NCBI GenBank assembly: GCA_038237625.1
Contig: JBBRYM010000003.1
Coordinates: forward strand, 124,001 to 188,000
Length of the DNA stretch: 64,000 bases
Direction: 5' to 3'
Origin: JAWVFM01 sp038237625
GTDB taxonomy: Bacteria; Actinomycetota; Thermoleophilia; Solirubrobacterales; 70-9
Below the pieces are notes generated by a model. That model saw only the letters and a list, made by a program, of their open reading frames with translations. It was not told the origin of the DNA and made no database searches. Positions 18,963-27,420 of this stretch are shown here, one piece after another; the stretch's first letter is position 1, and every line of letters begins with the position of its first letter. Made by a program: the position numbers and the translations under genes.

Positions 18963-20069
18963 TCAATCCCGGATCGCCGCGAGGATCTCGGCGGCGATGC
19001 GTTCAGCCGCATCGGGCATGGCGAGCCCCGCCGAGTCGGCAGACATCGACCGCAGACGCTCGGAATCGCCAAGGATCTCGCCGGCCAACTCGCCCAGCGC
19101 CCTGGGCTCCAGGTCTTCGTCCTCGACGACCACGGCGGCCCCCGCCGCTGCCATCCACTCCGCATTGGCGTGCTGGTGGCGAGCCGTGGCATACGGATAC
19201 GGCACCAGGATCGCCGGCCGCCCGGCGGCGGCGAGCTCGAACACTGAGCCGCCCGCACGAGCGAGGACGAGGTCGGCGGCAGCGAGCGCGTCGGCCAGCG
19301 TGGGCTCGTACTCGACGAGCGTGTAGCGCGGCGCCGGCCCCGCGGCCTCGATCCGAGCATCGGCCTCGGCGTGGTCGCGTGAGCCGGTGATGTGAAGGAC
19401 ATGAAAGTCGCGATCGGGGTAAGCGGGCGGCCCACCTCCACCGCCGACGAACGCGTCGAGGGCGCAGCGATTGATCGAAAGGGCGCCCTGGCTGCCGCCG
19501 AAGACGAGCAGGCAACGATCGGCCGCCGCAACGCCGAAGCGCTCACGTGCGGGGCCGCGATCGGCGGCGGTAATCGCGGCGGGGATTGGCCGGCCCGTGA
19601 CTATGTAGCGGTCGCCGTCGAGCCCGGGGATCGCAAAAGCCAGGCAGATTCGCCGCGCCCGGCGCGCAAGCAGGCGGTTGGCGAGGCCGAGGTGGCGGTC
19701 GGCCTCGGAGAGGACCAGCGGGATGCGCATGCCGACGGCGGCCAAGCCCGCCGGTCCAGCGACGTATCCGCCGCCGCCCAGCACGGCGCGTGCATCGCGC
19801 TCTCGAAGCGCGCGTCGCGCAGCCGGCAGTGCCAGCGCGGCCCTGCGGACCGCGTCGGCCGCACGCAGGGGTGAGGAGCGGTCAATGCCGCGCACGTCGA
19901 GGAGGTCGATCTCGTAGCCGGCCCTCGGCACCAGCTCGGCCTCGACACGGCCGCGGGCGCCCAGAAAGGTGACGCTGGCGCCCCTACCCCGAAGCGCGTC
20001 GGCGACTGCGAGCGCCGGCACGACGTGCCCCGCGGTTCCCCCCGCGGCTATCGCGACTCTTGGCGGCAG
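18963..20069 (-). CDS. murG: UDP-GlcNAc:lipid I GlcNAc transferase MurG
   Basis: 368 residues if started at a CTG at 20067-20069. The choice rests on AGGAGG ending seven bases upstream and on the family N-terminus VAIAAGGTAGHVVPALAVADAL beginning four codons later. In this frame there is no ATG, GTG or TTG between this point and a start at 20177, which would add 36 basic low-complexity residues from inside the ftsW 3' end. Later motifs include VLVFGGSQGALSIN and ARAGGSVFELAAAGRPAILVPY. MurG makes lipid II at the inner face of the membrane. Confidence 0.92.
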   Translation of the reverse strand: MPPRVAIAAGGTAGHVVPALAVADALRGRGASVTFLGARGRVEAELVPRAGYEIDLLDVRGIDRSSPLRAADAVRRAALALPAARRALRERDARAVLGGGGYVAGPAGLAAVGMRIPLVLSEADRHLGLANRLLARRARRICLAFAIPGLDGDRYIVTGRPIPAAITAADRGPARERFGVAAADRCLLVFGGSQGALSINRCALDAFVGGGGGPPAYPDRDFHVLHITGSRDHAEADARIEAAGPAPRYTLVEYEPTLADALAAADLVLARAGGSVFELAAAGRPAILVPYPYATARHQHANAEWMAAAGAAVVVEDEDLEPRALGELAGEILGDSERLRSMSADSAGLAMPDAAERIAAEILAAIRD

Positions 20070-21300
20070 TGGAAGTCCTCCTGGCGGGGGCGCGGGAGCG
20101 CTTCTGCGCCGTGCGCCCGCCCTCGATCGCGGTGAGTTTCGCAGGGCGAGAGGCCGACGCCGCCGGGTTGCGGGCAATTCCGAGCAAAAGGCCCACCGCC
20201 GACAGGGTCACGATGAGGCTGGAGTTGCCGTAGGAGACGAACGGCAACGGCACGCCCGTCAGCGGCGCAAGGCCGAGCACGGCGAAGAGGTTGACGAGCG
20301 CCTGGACCATGATCAGCGACGTGAGCCCGGCCGCCAACAGCTTGCCGTAGCGGTCGCGGGCACGCTGGGCGGTCCGAAGTCCCGCGTAACCGAAGAGGCC
20401 GAAGAGGCCGGCAAGCGCGATCAGGCCCGCGAAGCCGAGCTCCTCGCCAATCACCGCGGCGATCATGTCTGTGTGCGCCTCAGGCAGGAAGAAGGCCTTC
20501 TGCAGGCTCTGGCCGAGCCCGACGCCGAAGAACCCGCCCGAGCCCAGCGCGATCTTCGCCTGGATGGCCTGAAAGCCCGCGCCGCTGGCGTCGCTGCCGG
20601 GATTGAGAAAGCCCGTGAGGCGCTGCATGCGATAGGGCTCGACGACGATCGCCAGCAGGACCACCCCGCCGATCACCGCCGCTATCACGCCAAGGTCGCG
20701 CAGGCGAACGCCCGCGGCGACGAGCATCGCTGTGGCCGAGAGCACGACGACCATCGCGGTGCCCATGTCGGGCTCGACCACGATCAGGAGGCCCGCGATG
20801 GCCACCATCCCGAGATACGGCATCAGCGTGCGGATCGAACGCGTCATCCGCGGGCGCTCGGCCAGGATTTGAGCGCCGTAGAGGATGAGCGCGAGCTTGG
20901 CAAGCTCGGATGGCTGGACCTGTACCGGCCCGGCGCCGATCCAGCGCTGCGCGCCGTTGGCGCTCTGGCCAAACCCGGGGAGCATCACCAGGACCAGTAG
21001 GCCCAGGGAGGCGAAGAGGAGAATCGGCGTCAGCGGTCGCAGGGCGCGGGCCCCGCGACCCGAGAGCGAGCGCATGGCAAGCAGCCCGAAGCCGCCGAAC
21101 AGGATCGTGCGCTTCAGATAGTAGGCGCTGTCCCCGGTGGTCCCAAGCAGCGAGGTCGTCGAGCTGGCGCTGAACACCATGACCACTCCGAACGCCAGCA
21201 GGCAGAGGGTGGCGGTGAGGAGCAGCGAGTACTCGACGGGCTGTGCGCGTGGCTTGCTTCGAGGTCCGACGCGATTGAGGCGAAGGCTATTGGCACTCAC
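19984..21300 (-). CDS. ftsW: Lipid II polymerase/flippase-family protein FtsW
   Basis: 438 residues from GTG 21298-21300, which overlaps the murD stop. A SEDS protein with about ten membrane helices that polymerises septal glycan with FtsI. Visible marks are GAQRWIGAGPVQVQPSELAKL, the VVEPDMGTAMVV loop and PLPFVSYGNSSLIV. The last ~60 residues are an Arg/Ser/Ala-rich cytoplasmic tail that overlaps the murG start region by 86 bases, an unusually long overlap for this cluster. Confidence 0.93.
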   Translation of the reverse strand: MSANSLRLNRVGPRSKPRAQPVEYSLLLTATLCLLAFGVVMVFSASSTTSLLGTTGDSAYYLKRTILFGGFGLLAMRSLSGRGARALRPLTPILLFASLGLLVLVMLPGFGQSANGAQRWIGAGPVQVQPSELAKLALILYGAQILAERPRMTRSIRTLMPYLGMVAIAGLLIVVEPDMGTAMVVVLSATAMLVAAGVRLRDLGVIAAVIGGVVLLAIVVEPYRMQRLTGFLNPGSDASGAGFQAIQAKIALGSGGFFGVGLGQSLQKAFFLPEAHTDMIAAVIGEELGFAGLIALAGLFGLFGYAGLRTAQRARDRYGKLLAAGLTSLIMVQALVNLFAVLGLAPLTGVPLPFVSYGNSSLIVTLSAVGLLLGIARNPAASASRPAKLTAIEGGRTAQKRSRAPARRTSTAAKSRDSRGGNRGARRAGARSRRRASG

Positions 21301-22586
21301 CCGGCCAGCTCCTCGACGAGGTCGCGGAAGGCCTCTCCGCGCTCGGCGTAGTCGGCGTAGGAATCGAAGCTCGCGCACGCGGGGGCCAGCAGGACGACAT
21401 CGCCGCGCTGGGCCGCACCGGAGGCGCGCGCGACCGCGTCGGCCAGGCCGTCGCAGCGATGCAGCGTCACGCCGGCGCCGGCAAGGTCGCGCTCGATCGC
21501 GGATGCTGTTTCGCCGATCAGATAGCAGGCGGCGCATCGCTCCTTGACCGGCTCCGCCAGCGAGGCGAACGACTCGCCCTTGGAGCTGCCTCCGAGGATG
21601 GGGTGCACCCCACCCTCGAACGAGCGAATGGCGGCGGCGGCGGCCGCGACGTTGGTGGCCTTCGAGTCGTTGACGAACTGGACACCGTCGACCTCGGCCA
21701 CCGTCTCCAGGCGGTGTGAAAGGCCGCGAAAGCTCTCGAGCGCGGATTTGATCGCCGCCGGGCCGATGTCCATCTCCCGGGCGGCGGCGGCGGCGGCCAG
21801 CGCGTTGCGGCGCCCGTGCTCGCCGGGAAGCTTGAGATCCGCAAAGTCGACGACGGAGGCGGCGCTCGAGGGATCGACCCGGCGTGCGGCCCCGGGGGGC
21901 TGAAGGCCTGTCTCGGGATCCACGATCGCCGTGTCCTCCGCGGTCTGATGGGCGAACATCCGCAGCTTCGCGGCGGCGTAGCTTTCGAGGTCACCGTGGC
22001 GATCGAGGTGGTCGGGAGCGACGTTCAGGAGCACACCGCACTCGGGCGCGAAAGCGGTCGCGTCCTCGAGTTGGAAGCTCGAGCATTCGCAAATCACGGT
22101 GGCCTCGGAATCAATCTCGCCCACAAGCGAGCTCAGGGGCGTGCCGACATTGCCTGCCACGGCGACGGGCTCGCCGGCGGCGCGCCAGATCTCGCCGCAG
22201 AGCTCGGTGACCGTCGTCTTGCCGTTCGTGCCGGTCACGCCGACGAAGGCGTTTGGCAACAGGCGCCAGGCGAGCTCGAGCTCGCCCACGACCTCCACAC
22301 CCTTCTCGCGCGCAGCCCACATCACAAGCGCGTTGCCAGGAACCCCGGGGCTCTTGACCACGCAGCCGGCGCGGTCGAGAAGTCCAACTCCGTCACCATC
22401 CAGGTGAATTTCGACGCCCAGGGCCTCCAACCCTTCCGCCCCTTTGGGCGACCCCGAGTCGGTTCCTGCCACCTTCTCCCCGCAGGCTCGCAACATGCGC
22501 ACCGCGGCCTGCCCGGAGCGCGCCAGGCCGACGACGAGGAAGGGTCCCTCGGGCAGCGGCGGGCGCGGCTTTGAGGACTTCGCCAT
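21297..22586 (-). CDS. murD: UDP-N-acetylmuramoylalanine-D-glutamate ligase
   Basis: 429 residues from ATG 22584-22586. GTNGKTT lies at residues 119-125 and the N-terminal VVGLARSGQAAVRML is the UDP-binding loop; DHLDRHGDLESYAAAK and NDSKATNV follow. MurD adds D-glutamate to UDP-MurNAc-Ala. It has no good ribosome site and is separated from mraY by 934 bases holding a gene on the opposite strand, so it probably needs its own promoter within or before that gene. Confidence 0.94.
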   Translation of the reverse strand: MAKSSKPRPPLPEGPFLVVGLARSGQAAVRMLRACGEKVAGTDSGSPKGAEGLEALGVEIHLDGDGVGLLDRAGCVVKSPGVPGNALVMWAAREKGVEVVGELELAWRLLPNAFVGVTGTNGKTTVTELCGEIWRAAGEPVAVAGNVGTPLSSLVGEIDSEATVICECSSFQLEDATAFAPECGVLLNVAPDHLDRHGDLESYAAAKLRMFAHQTAEDTAIVDPETGLQPPGAARRVDPSSAASVVDFADLKLPGEHGRRNALAAAAAAREMDIGPAAIKSALESFRGLSHRLETVAEVDGVQFVNDSKATNVAAAAAAIRSFEGGVHPILGGSSKGESFASLAEPVKERCAACYLIGETASAIERDLAGAGVTLHRCDGLADAVARASGAAQRGDVVLLAPACASFDSYADYAERGEAFRDLVEELAG

Positions 22587-22646
22587 CAGGGGTAGTTTCG
22601 GGGCACCCGGGCTCGCCCCTGCGAGCGCGGCTGGGATCATCCGCCC

Positions 22647-23450
22647 GTGAAGATCGATCCGATCGCACAGTCGTTCGACGGCGCTGCAGGCGCGTACGAG
22701 GAGGGCCGCCCGGACTACCCGGCGGCGGCCATCGACCGCGTCGTAGCCGAACTGCGGGTGGATTCAGGCTCGGCGGTGGTCGATCTCGCAGCGGGCACCG
22801 GGAAGCTGACGAAGGGACTGGTCGGGAGGTTCGGGAGTGTGATCGCCGTCGAGCCTCTCGAGGGGATGCTCGCCGAGTTGCGACGGAGCCTGCCGGAGGT
22901 TGAAACCCACATCGGTCGGGCCGAGGAGATGCCGCTCCCAGACGAGGTCGCCGACGCCGTCTTCATCGGCCAGGCCTTTCATTGGTTTGCGAATTCCGAG
23001 GCACTCGCCGAGATCGCGCGGATCCTCCGGGCGAACGGAGGGCTGGCGCTGATCTGGAATATCTCGCCCTGGGAGACTCGCGAGGGACCGTGGTTCGCCG
23101 CTCTGGACGACCTGCTCGAGGGAAGCCGAGCGGACCTGTCGGTCGTTCGCCGGCATGCGTCGGGGGTGTGGCGGGCGGCTTTTGATGGGGATGAGCTGTT
23201 CGAGCCGCTGGACGGGGACGTTTTCCCCCATTCGCATCGGCTGACGCGCGACGCGTTCCTATCGACGATGGCTTCGCGGAGCTATATCGCGACGCTCGAC
23301 GGCGCCGAGCGGCGCGAAGTCCTGAGCGCGATCGAAGCGCTCATGGATCGGGCCGATTCGCCATGGGCTGAGGAGGGCGGCGAGAAGCCAGCGAGCTCCG
23401 TGGGCGAGGTGCCGCTACGGACCGTGGTCTTCTGGACGAGGCGGAAGTAG
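22647..23450 (+). CDS. Class I SAM-dependent methyltransferase
   Basis: 267 residues from GTG 22647, facing against the dcw cluster. Motif I AVVDLAAGTGKLTKGL, motif II around IAVEPLEGML, and VADAVFIGQAFHWF (the post-motif with FHWF) are those of UbiE/Methyltransf_11-type small-molecule methyltransferases. Substrate unknown. It is divergent from murD with only 60 bases between and convergent to mraY across a hairpin terminator. Codon use resembles the neighbours, so a recent transfer is not evident. Confidence 0.8.
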   Translation: MKIDPIAQSFDGAAGAYEEGRPDYPAAAIDRVVAELRVDSGSAVVDLAAGTGKLTKGLVGRFGSVIAVEPLEGMLAELRRSLPEVETHIGRAEEMPLPDEVADAVFIGQAFHWFANSEALAEIARILRANGGLALIWNISPWETREGPWFAALDDLLEGSRADLSVVRRHASGVWRAAFDGDELFEPLDGDVFPHSHRLTRDAFLSTMASRSYIATLDGAERREVLSAIEALMDRADSPWAEEGGEKPASSVGEVPLRTVVFWTRRK

Positions 23451-23463
23451 CCGTCGCACGACG

Positions 23464-23506
23464 AACGTCCCGCAGTCCCACGCTTTAGGGGGTACTCCGG
23501 GACGTT
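23464..23506. terminator. Bidirectional hairpin between the methyltransferase and mraY
   Basis: Arms AACGTCCCG (23464-23472) and CGGGACGTT (23498-23506) with a partly paired interior (TCCC/GGGG), in the 70-base gap between two convergent genes. The same nine-base arms occur in the hairpin at 32535-32582, also between convergent genes. Confidence 0.6.
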
Positions 23507-23520
23507 GATGGTCTCCGCGG

Positions 23521-24525
23521 CTAGCCGATGCTGTTCTGGAAGAGCGTGTAGCCGATGCCGGCACAGACGGCGGCGATGATCCAGAATCGCAGCATGATCT
23601 TCGTCTCCGACCAGGCCATCATCTCGAAGTGATGGTGGATCGGGGCCATCAGGAAGACGCGGCGGCGAGTCGACTTGAAGGCGATGACCTGGATCGCGAC
23701 GGACAGCGCCTCGATCACGAAGATCCCACCGAGGATCACGAGCAGGAGCTCGGTCTGGGTCATCACCGCAAGGCCGCCGATGGCGCCTCCCAGCCCGAGT
23801 GACCCCGTGTCGCCCATGAAGATCGATGCTGGGAACGAGTTGAACCACAGGAACCCGACCGAGGCGCCAACCAGCGAAGCCGAAAGCAGCGCCAGGCCCT
23901 CCTGCCCGCTCGTCACGGTGATCGCGGTGTAGGCAAGCAGCACGATCGCGCACGATCCCGCAGCCAGGCCGTCGAGGCCATCGGTGAGGTTCACGGCGTT
24001 CGAGGCTCCGGCGATGACGAGGAAGACGAAGAGGACATAGAGCGGCGGTCCCAGGTAGATGTCGGCGTCAAAGATGCGGCTCTTGATGGCCGGGTCGAGC
24101 CCGACGCTCTTCGTCGCCACCCACCAGAGCAGCAGGGCGAGGCCGATCTGGGCGAGGAGCTTCCAGCGCGCCGAGAGTCCCAGGGAGCGGCGCTTTCTGA
24201 CCTTGATCCAGTCGTCGGCGAAGCCGATCGCCGCGGAGCCGATGGCAACGCCAAAGACAGCCAAGCTCTGCTTGTCCCGGGGTCCGAGAACCAGATACGG
24301 CACCGCGATTGCCAGGAAGAGGATCAACCCGCCCATCGTCGGCGTGCCCGCCTTTGCATGGTGCTCCTGCGGCCCCTCCTCGCGAATCTGCTGGCCGAAC
24401 TCGCGCACGCGCAGGAACTGGATGAAGCGCGGGCCGAGGAAGATCGTGATCAGCATCGCCGCCATTCCCGCGATCAGAATCTGGCCGCGGTCGACGACCG
24501 AGGCCGAGAGCGCGAGTACCGTCAC
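23521..24525 (-). CDS. mraY: Phospho-MurNAc-pentapeptide transferase MraY
   Basis: 334 residues, about ten membrane helices. It transfers phospho-MurNAc-pentapeptide to undecaprenyl phosphate, giving lipid I. Seen in order: EEGPQEHHAKAGTPTMGG, FADDWIKV (metal-binding aspartates), NLTDGLDGLAAG, FMGDTGSLGLGG and the terminal MAPIHHHFEM. Overlaps murF by four bases. Next gene in the same direction is murD, only after the inserted opposite-strand gene. Confidence 0.97.
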   Translation of the reverse strand: MTVLALSASVVDRGQILIAGMAAMLITIFLGPRFIQFLRVREFGQQIREEGPQEHHAKAGTPTMGGLILFLAIAVPYLVLGPRDKQSLAVFGVAIGSAAIGFADDWIKVRKRRSLGLSARWKLLAQIGLALLLWWVATKSVGLDPAIKSRIFDADIYLGPPLYVLFVFLVIAGASNAVNLTDGLDGLAAGSCAIVLLAYTAITVTSGQEGLALLSASLVGASVGFLWFNSFPASIFMGDTGSLGLGGAIGGLAVMTQTELLLVILGGIFVIEALSVAIQVIAFKSTRRRVFLMAPIHHHFEMMAWSETKIMLRFWIIAAVCAGIGYTLFQNSIG

Positions 24526-25898
24526 GAGTTCGTCCCGGCGGGGCGGGACGCCTCGAGGCGCTCTGCGACGAACTCCAGGCCGAGAGCGCGCGAGCCCTTG
24601 ACCAGGACGACATCACCGGGCTCGAGAAGCTCGGCGAGGACGTCCGCCGCCTGCTCGGCATCTTCGGCGAGGACGTCCGGGGCGTATTCGGCGGCGAGCT
24701 CGCCCACTCCCACGATCGGGCCCACACCCAGGCCGCGGGCGTGAGCGCCGACGTCGCGGTGGTACGCGGGCGCTTCGGGTCCGAGCTCGCGCATCTCGCC
24801 CAGCACCGCAACCCGGCGGTGGGCATCCAGGGAGGCAAGGTGGTCGAGGGCGGCGCGCATCGAGACCGGGTTGGCGTTGTACGAGTCGTTGACGAGTGTG
24901 ACGGGCCCGGCCAGGGTCTTGACCTGCCCGCGTAGGCGCGAGAAGGTTATCCGCGGCGCCAGCGGCGCCATTTCGTCGAGCGACGCGTCCAGCGACACGC
25001 CTACCGCCATCGCGCAGAGCGCGTTGGCGAGGTTGTGCGCCTCGCCAAACGGCAGCTCGAAATCCGCCTCCCCACTCGGCGCCACGACGTGCGCCCGGAT
25101 GTGATCGCCGCCCGAGCGCTCCCACGTGGGAGCGAACACATCGCCTCCCGGGCCGAAGCTGAGGGTCGGGATGCTCTCCGACAGGTGCGGCGCGAGAGCC
25201 TCGGCGTCCGCCGGCACGACCGCGCGCCCGCCGTCGGCCAGGCCGGCAAGGATCTCCGCCTTGGCCTCGGCGATCGCCTCCAGTGTTCCCAGGCGTTCGA
25301 GGTGAACCGGGCCCACGTTCGTGATCGCTCCCACCTGCGGCTCCGCAATGGCGCAGAGCTCGGCGATCTGCCCGCGCCCGCGCATCGCCATCTCGAGCAC
25401 CATCACCTCGGTCTCAATGGGCGCCGCGAGCATCGTGAGCGGCAGGCCGATCTCGGTGTTGAAGTTCTCCGGACTCGCGTGAACCCTGAACGGCAACAGG
25501 GCCCGGCAGATGTCCTTGACCGACGTCTTCCCGGTCGATCCGGTGATGCCGACGACGCGACAGCCCAGCTCTCGGCGCCAGGCCCTGGCGAGATCCTGAA
25601 GAGCGCGCAGGGGGTCTTCGCCGGCGTAGACCCACCCAGAAGCGTCCTCGGCGTCCAGCTCCGCAGCCGCCTCGGCCGCGAGGTCGGGGGCGACGAGCGC
25701 TCCCCACGCTCCCTGGCGAATCGCCGCCGCGGCGAAGCGCCCACCGTCGTCGTGCTCCCCCGTGAGGCCGAAGAAGAAATCGCCCGAAACGGCTTCGCGC
25801 GAGTCGATCACCGCCCGGGCGGGGCGCTCCCGCGAGCCCTCTCGGAGGATCGTCGCCCCGGCCTCGGCAGCGATCCGCTCTGGAGCGAGCTCGATCAT
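24522..25898 (-). CDS. murF: UDP-MurNAc-tripeptide-D-Ala-D-Ala ligase MurF
   Basis: 458 residues. The nucleotide loop is GSTGKTSVKD at residues 120-126, where the usual second threonine is serine, as in many MurF. VGAITNVGPVHLERLGTLEAIAEAKAEI and VNDSYNANPVSMRAAL are diagnostic. It completes the UDP-MurNAc-pentapeptide. Overlaps murE by four bases and mraY by four. Confidence 0.95.
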   Translation of the reverse strand: MIELAPERIAAEAGATILREGSRERPARAVIDSREAVSGDFFFGLTGEHDDGGRFAAAAIRQGAWGALVAPDLAAEAAAELDAEDASGWVYAGEDPLRALQDLARAWRRELGCRVVGITGSTGKTSVKDICRALLPFRVHASPENFNTEIGLPLTMLAAPIETEVMVLEMAMRGRGQIAELCAIAEPQVGAITNVGPVHLERLGTLEAIAEAKAEILAGLADGGRAVVPADAEALAPHLSESIPTLSFGPGGDVFAPTWERSGGDHIRAHVVAPSGEADFELPFGEAHNLANALCAMAVGVSLDASLDEMAPLAPRITFSRLRGQVKTLAGPVTLVNDSYNANPVSMRAALDHLASLDAHRRVAVLGEMRELGPEAPAYHRDVGAHARGLGVGPIVGVGELAAEYAPDVLAEDAEQAADVLAELLEPGDVVLVKGSRALGLEFVAERLEASRPAGTNS

Positions 25899-27388
25899 GC
25901 CGGCGCGGCAAAACCCGCCGCGACGAGCTCCTCCCGGGCGACCGCCCGGTCGTCGAACGGAAGCTTGCGGCCGTCCTCGAATTCCTGGCCCTGCTCGTGC
26001 CCCTTGCCGGCGATCACCACCAAATCACCCGGCCGGGCCTCGGCGATGGCACGCGCGATGGCTTGGCGACGGTCGGATTCGACGATGACGTTCTCGCGCG
26101 AGTCGACGCCCACCAGGATCTCCTCGATGATTTCGCCCGGGTTCTCGGAGCGGGGATTGTCGGAGGTGACGATGGCGATGTCGGCGCGCTGCTCGGCGAT
26201 CCTGCCCATCAGCGGCCGCTTGAGGCGGTCGCGGTCGCCGCCCGCTCCGAACACGCAGATCACGCGGCTGCTCGGCTGCGTCAGCCGCAGCGCCGCGAAG
26301 AGGACGTTCTCCAGCGAGTCCGGAGTATGGGCGTAATCCACCACCACGGTAAACGGCTGGCCGGCGTCCACCGGCTCGAAGCGGCCCGGCACGGACGGAG
26401 CGCCGGCGAGGGCAGCGGCGCTCGCCTGCATGTCGATGCCGAGCGCTCTCGCCACGCCCAGCGCGATCAGCGCGTTGGCGACGTTGAAGTCCCCCGGCAG
26501 TGGCAGCGCAACCGCCGCCGCCTCTGCACCGGCCTCGACGCGGAAGGTCGCGCCGGCGGCGTCGAACGAGGATTCGGCGGCCCGCAGTTCGGCCGCGGCC
26601 GCGCCGGACGGCGAAACGCGGATCACGTCGCCGCCGCGAGCCAGAAGCTCATCGGCGAGGCGCGCGCCGTAGGCGTCGTCGACATTGACGACGGAGCTGC
26701 CCGGGAGGGTAGCCTCGGCGCCGACGCCGAAGAGGCGGCTCTTCGCGCGAAAATAATCCTCCATGTCGGAGTGGAAGTCCAGGTGGTCCTGGGTGAGGTT
26801 GGTGAAGGCACCGACACGGAAGCGGACGCCACGGGCGCGGCCGAAGGCGAGCGCATGCGAGGAAACCTCCATGGCGCAGGCCACATCGCCGGCGTCCACC
26901 ATCCTCCGGAAGGTGCTCTGGAGGTCGATTGCCTCGGGGGTGGTGCGCACGACGCTCTCCTCCACCCCGCCCACGACCTGCTTCACCGTCCCCATGAGGC
27001 CGGCCCGCCGACCTGCGCTCTCGAGGAGGTGCCGGACCAAGAAGGCGGTCGTGGTCTTGCCGTTGGTCCCCGTGATTCCCACGACCTCGAGCTCGCCGCT
27101 GGGGTCGCCGTAGAAGCGCACTGCGGCGGGGGCCATGGCCGCGCGCACATTGGGGACGACCGCCTGCGCCACGGGCAGGTCCAGTTGGCGGCGGACCACG
27201 AGCCCCTCAGCCCCCGCCTCCACCGCGGCCAGGGCGAAGTCGTGCCCGTCAGAGGCGGCTCCGGAGACGCAGAAGAACGCCGTGCCCGGCGCGACGTGGC
27301 GGCTGTCGTAGGCAAGGCCGGTGATCTCCGTGTCGCCGTCACCCTCGATACGGGCCTCGCCCGCCTCGAACAACCCGCCCAGCTTCAT
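25895..27388 (-). CDS. murE: UDP-MurNAc-dipeptide-diaminopimelate ligase MurE
   Basis: 497 residues. GTNGKTT at residues 107-113. The motif VTSDNPRSENP carries DNPR, the signature of enzymes adding meso-diaminopimelate rather than lysine, so the wall is predicted to be of mDAP type. TNLTQDHLDFHSDMEDYFRAK contains the carbamylated-lysine region. Begins 33 bases after ftsI. Confidence 0.95.
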   Translation of the reverse strand: MKLGGLFEAGEARIEGDGDTEITGLAYDSRHVAPGTAFFCVSGAASDGHDFALAAVEAGAEGLVVRRQLDLPVAQAVVPNVRAAMAPAAVRFYGDPSGELEVVGITGTNGKTTTAFLVRHLLESAGRRAGLMGTVKQVVGGVEESVVRTTPEAIDLQSTFRRMVDAGDVACAMEVSSHALAFGRARGVRFRVGAFTNLTQDHLDFHSDMEDYFRAKSRLFGVGAEATLPGSSVVNVDDAYGARLADELLARGGDVIRVSPSGAAAAELRAAESSFDAAGATFRVEAGAEAAAVALPLPGDFNVANALIALGVARALGIDMQASAAALAGAPSVPGRFEPVDAGQPFTVVVDYAHTPDSLENVLFAALRLTQPSSRVICVFGAGGDRDRLKRPLMGRIAEQRADIAIVTSDNPRSENPGEIIEEILVGVDSRENVIVESDRRQAIARAIAEARPGDLVVIAGKGHEQGQEFEDGRKLPFDDRAVAREELVAAGFAAPA

Positions 27389-27420
27389 CGCCCGCGAGTC
27401 TATGGTGCGCCCCCGGGGGG

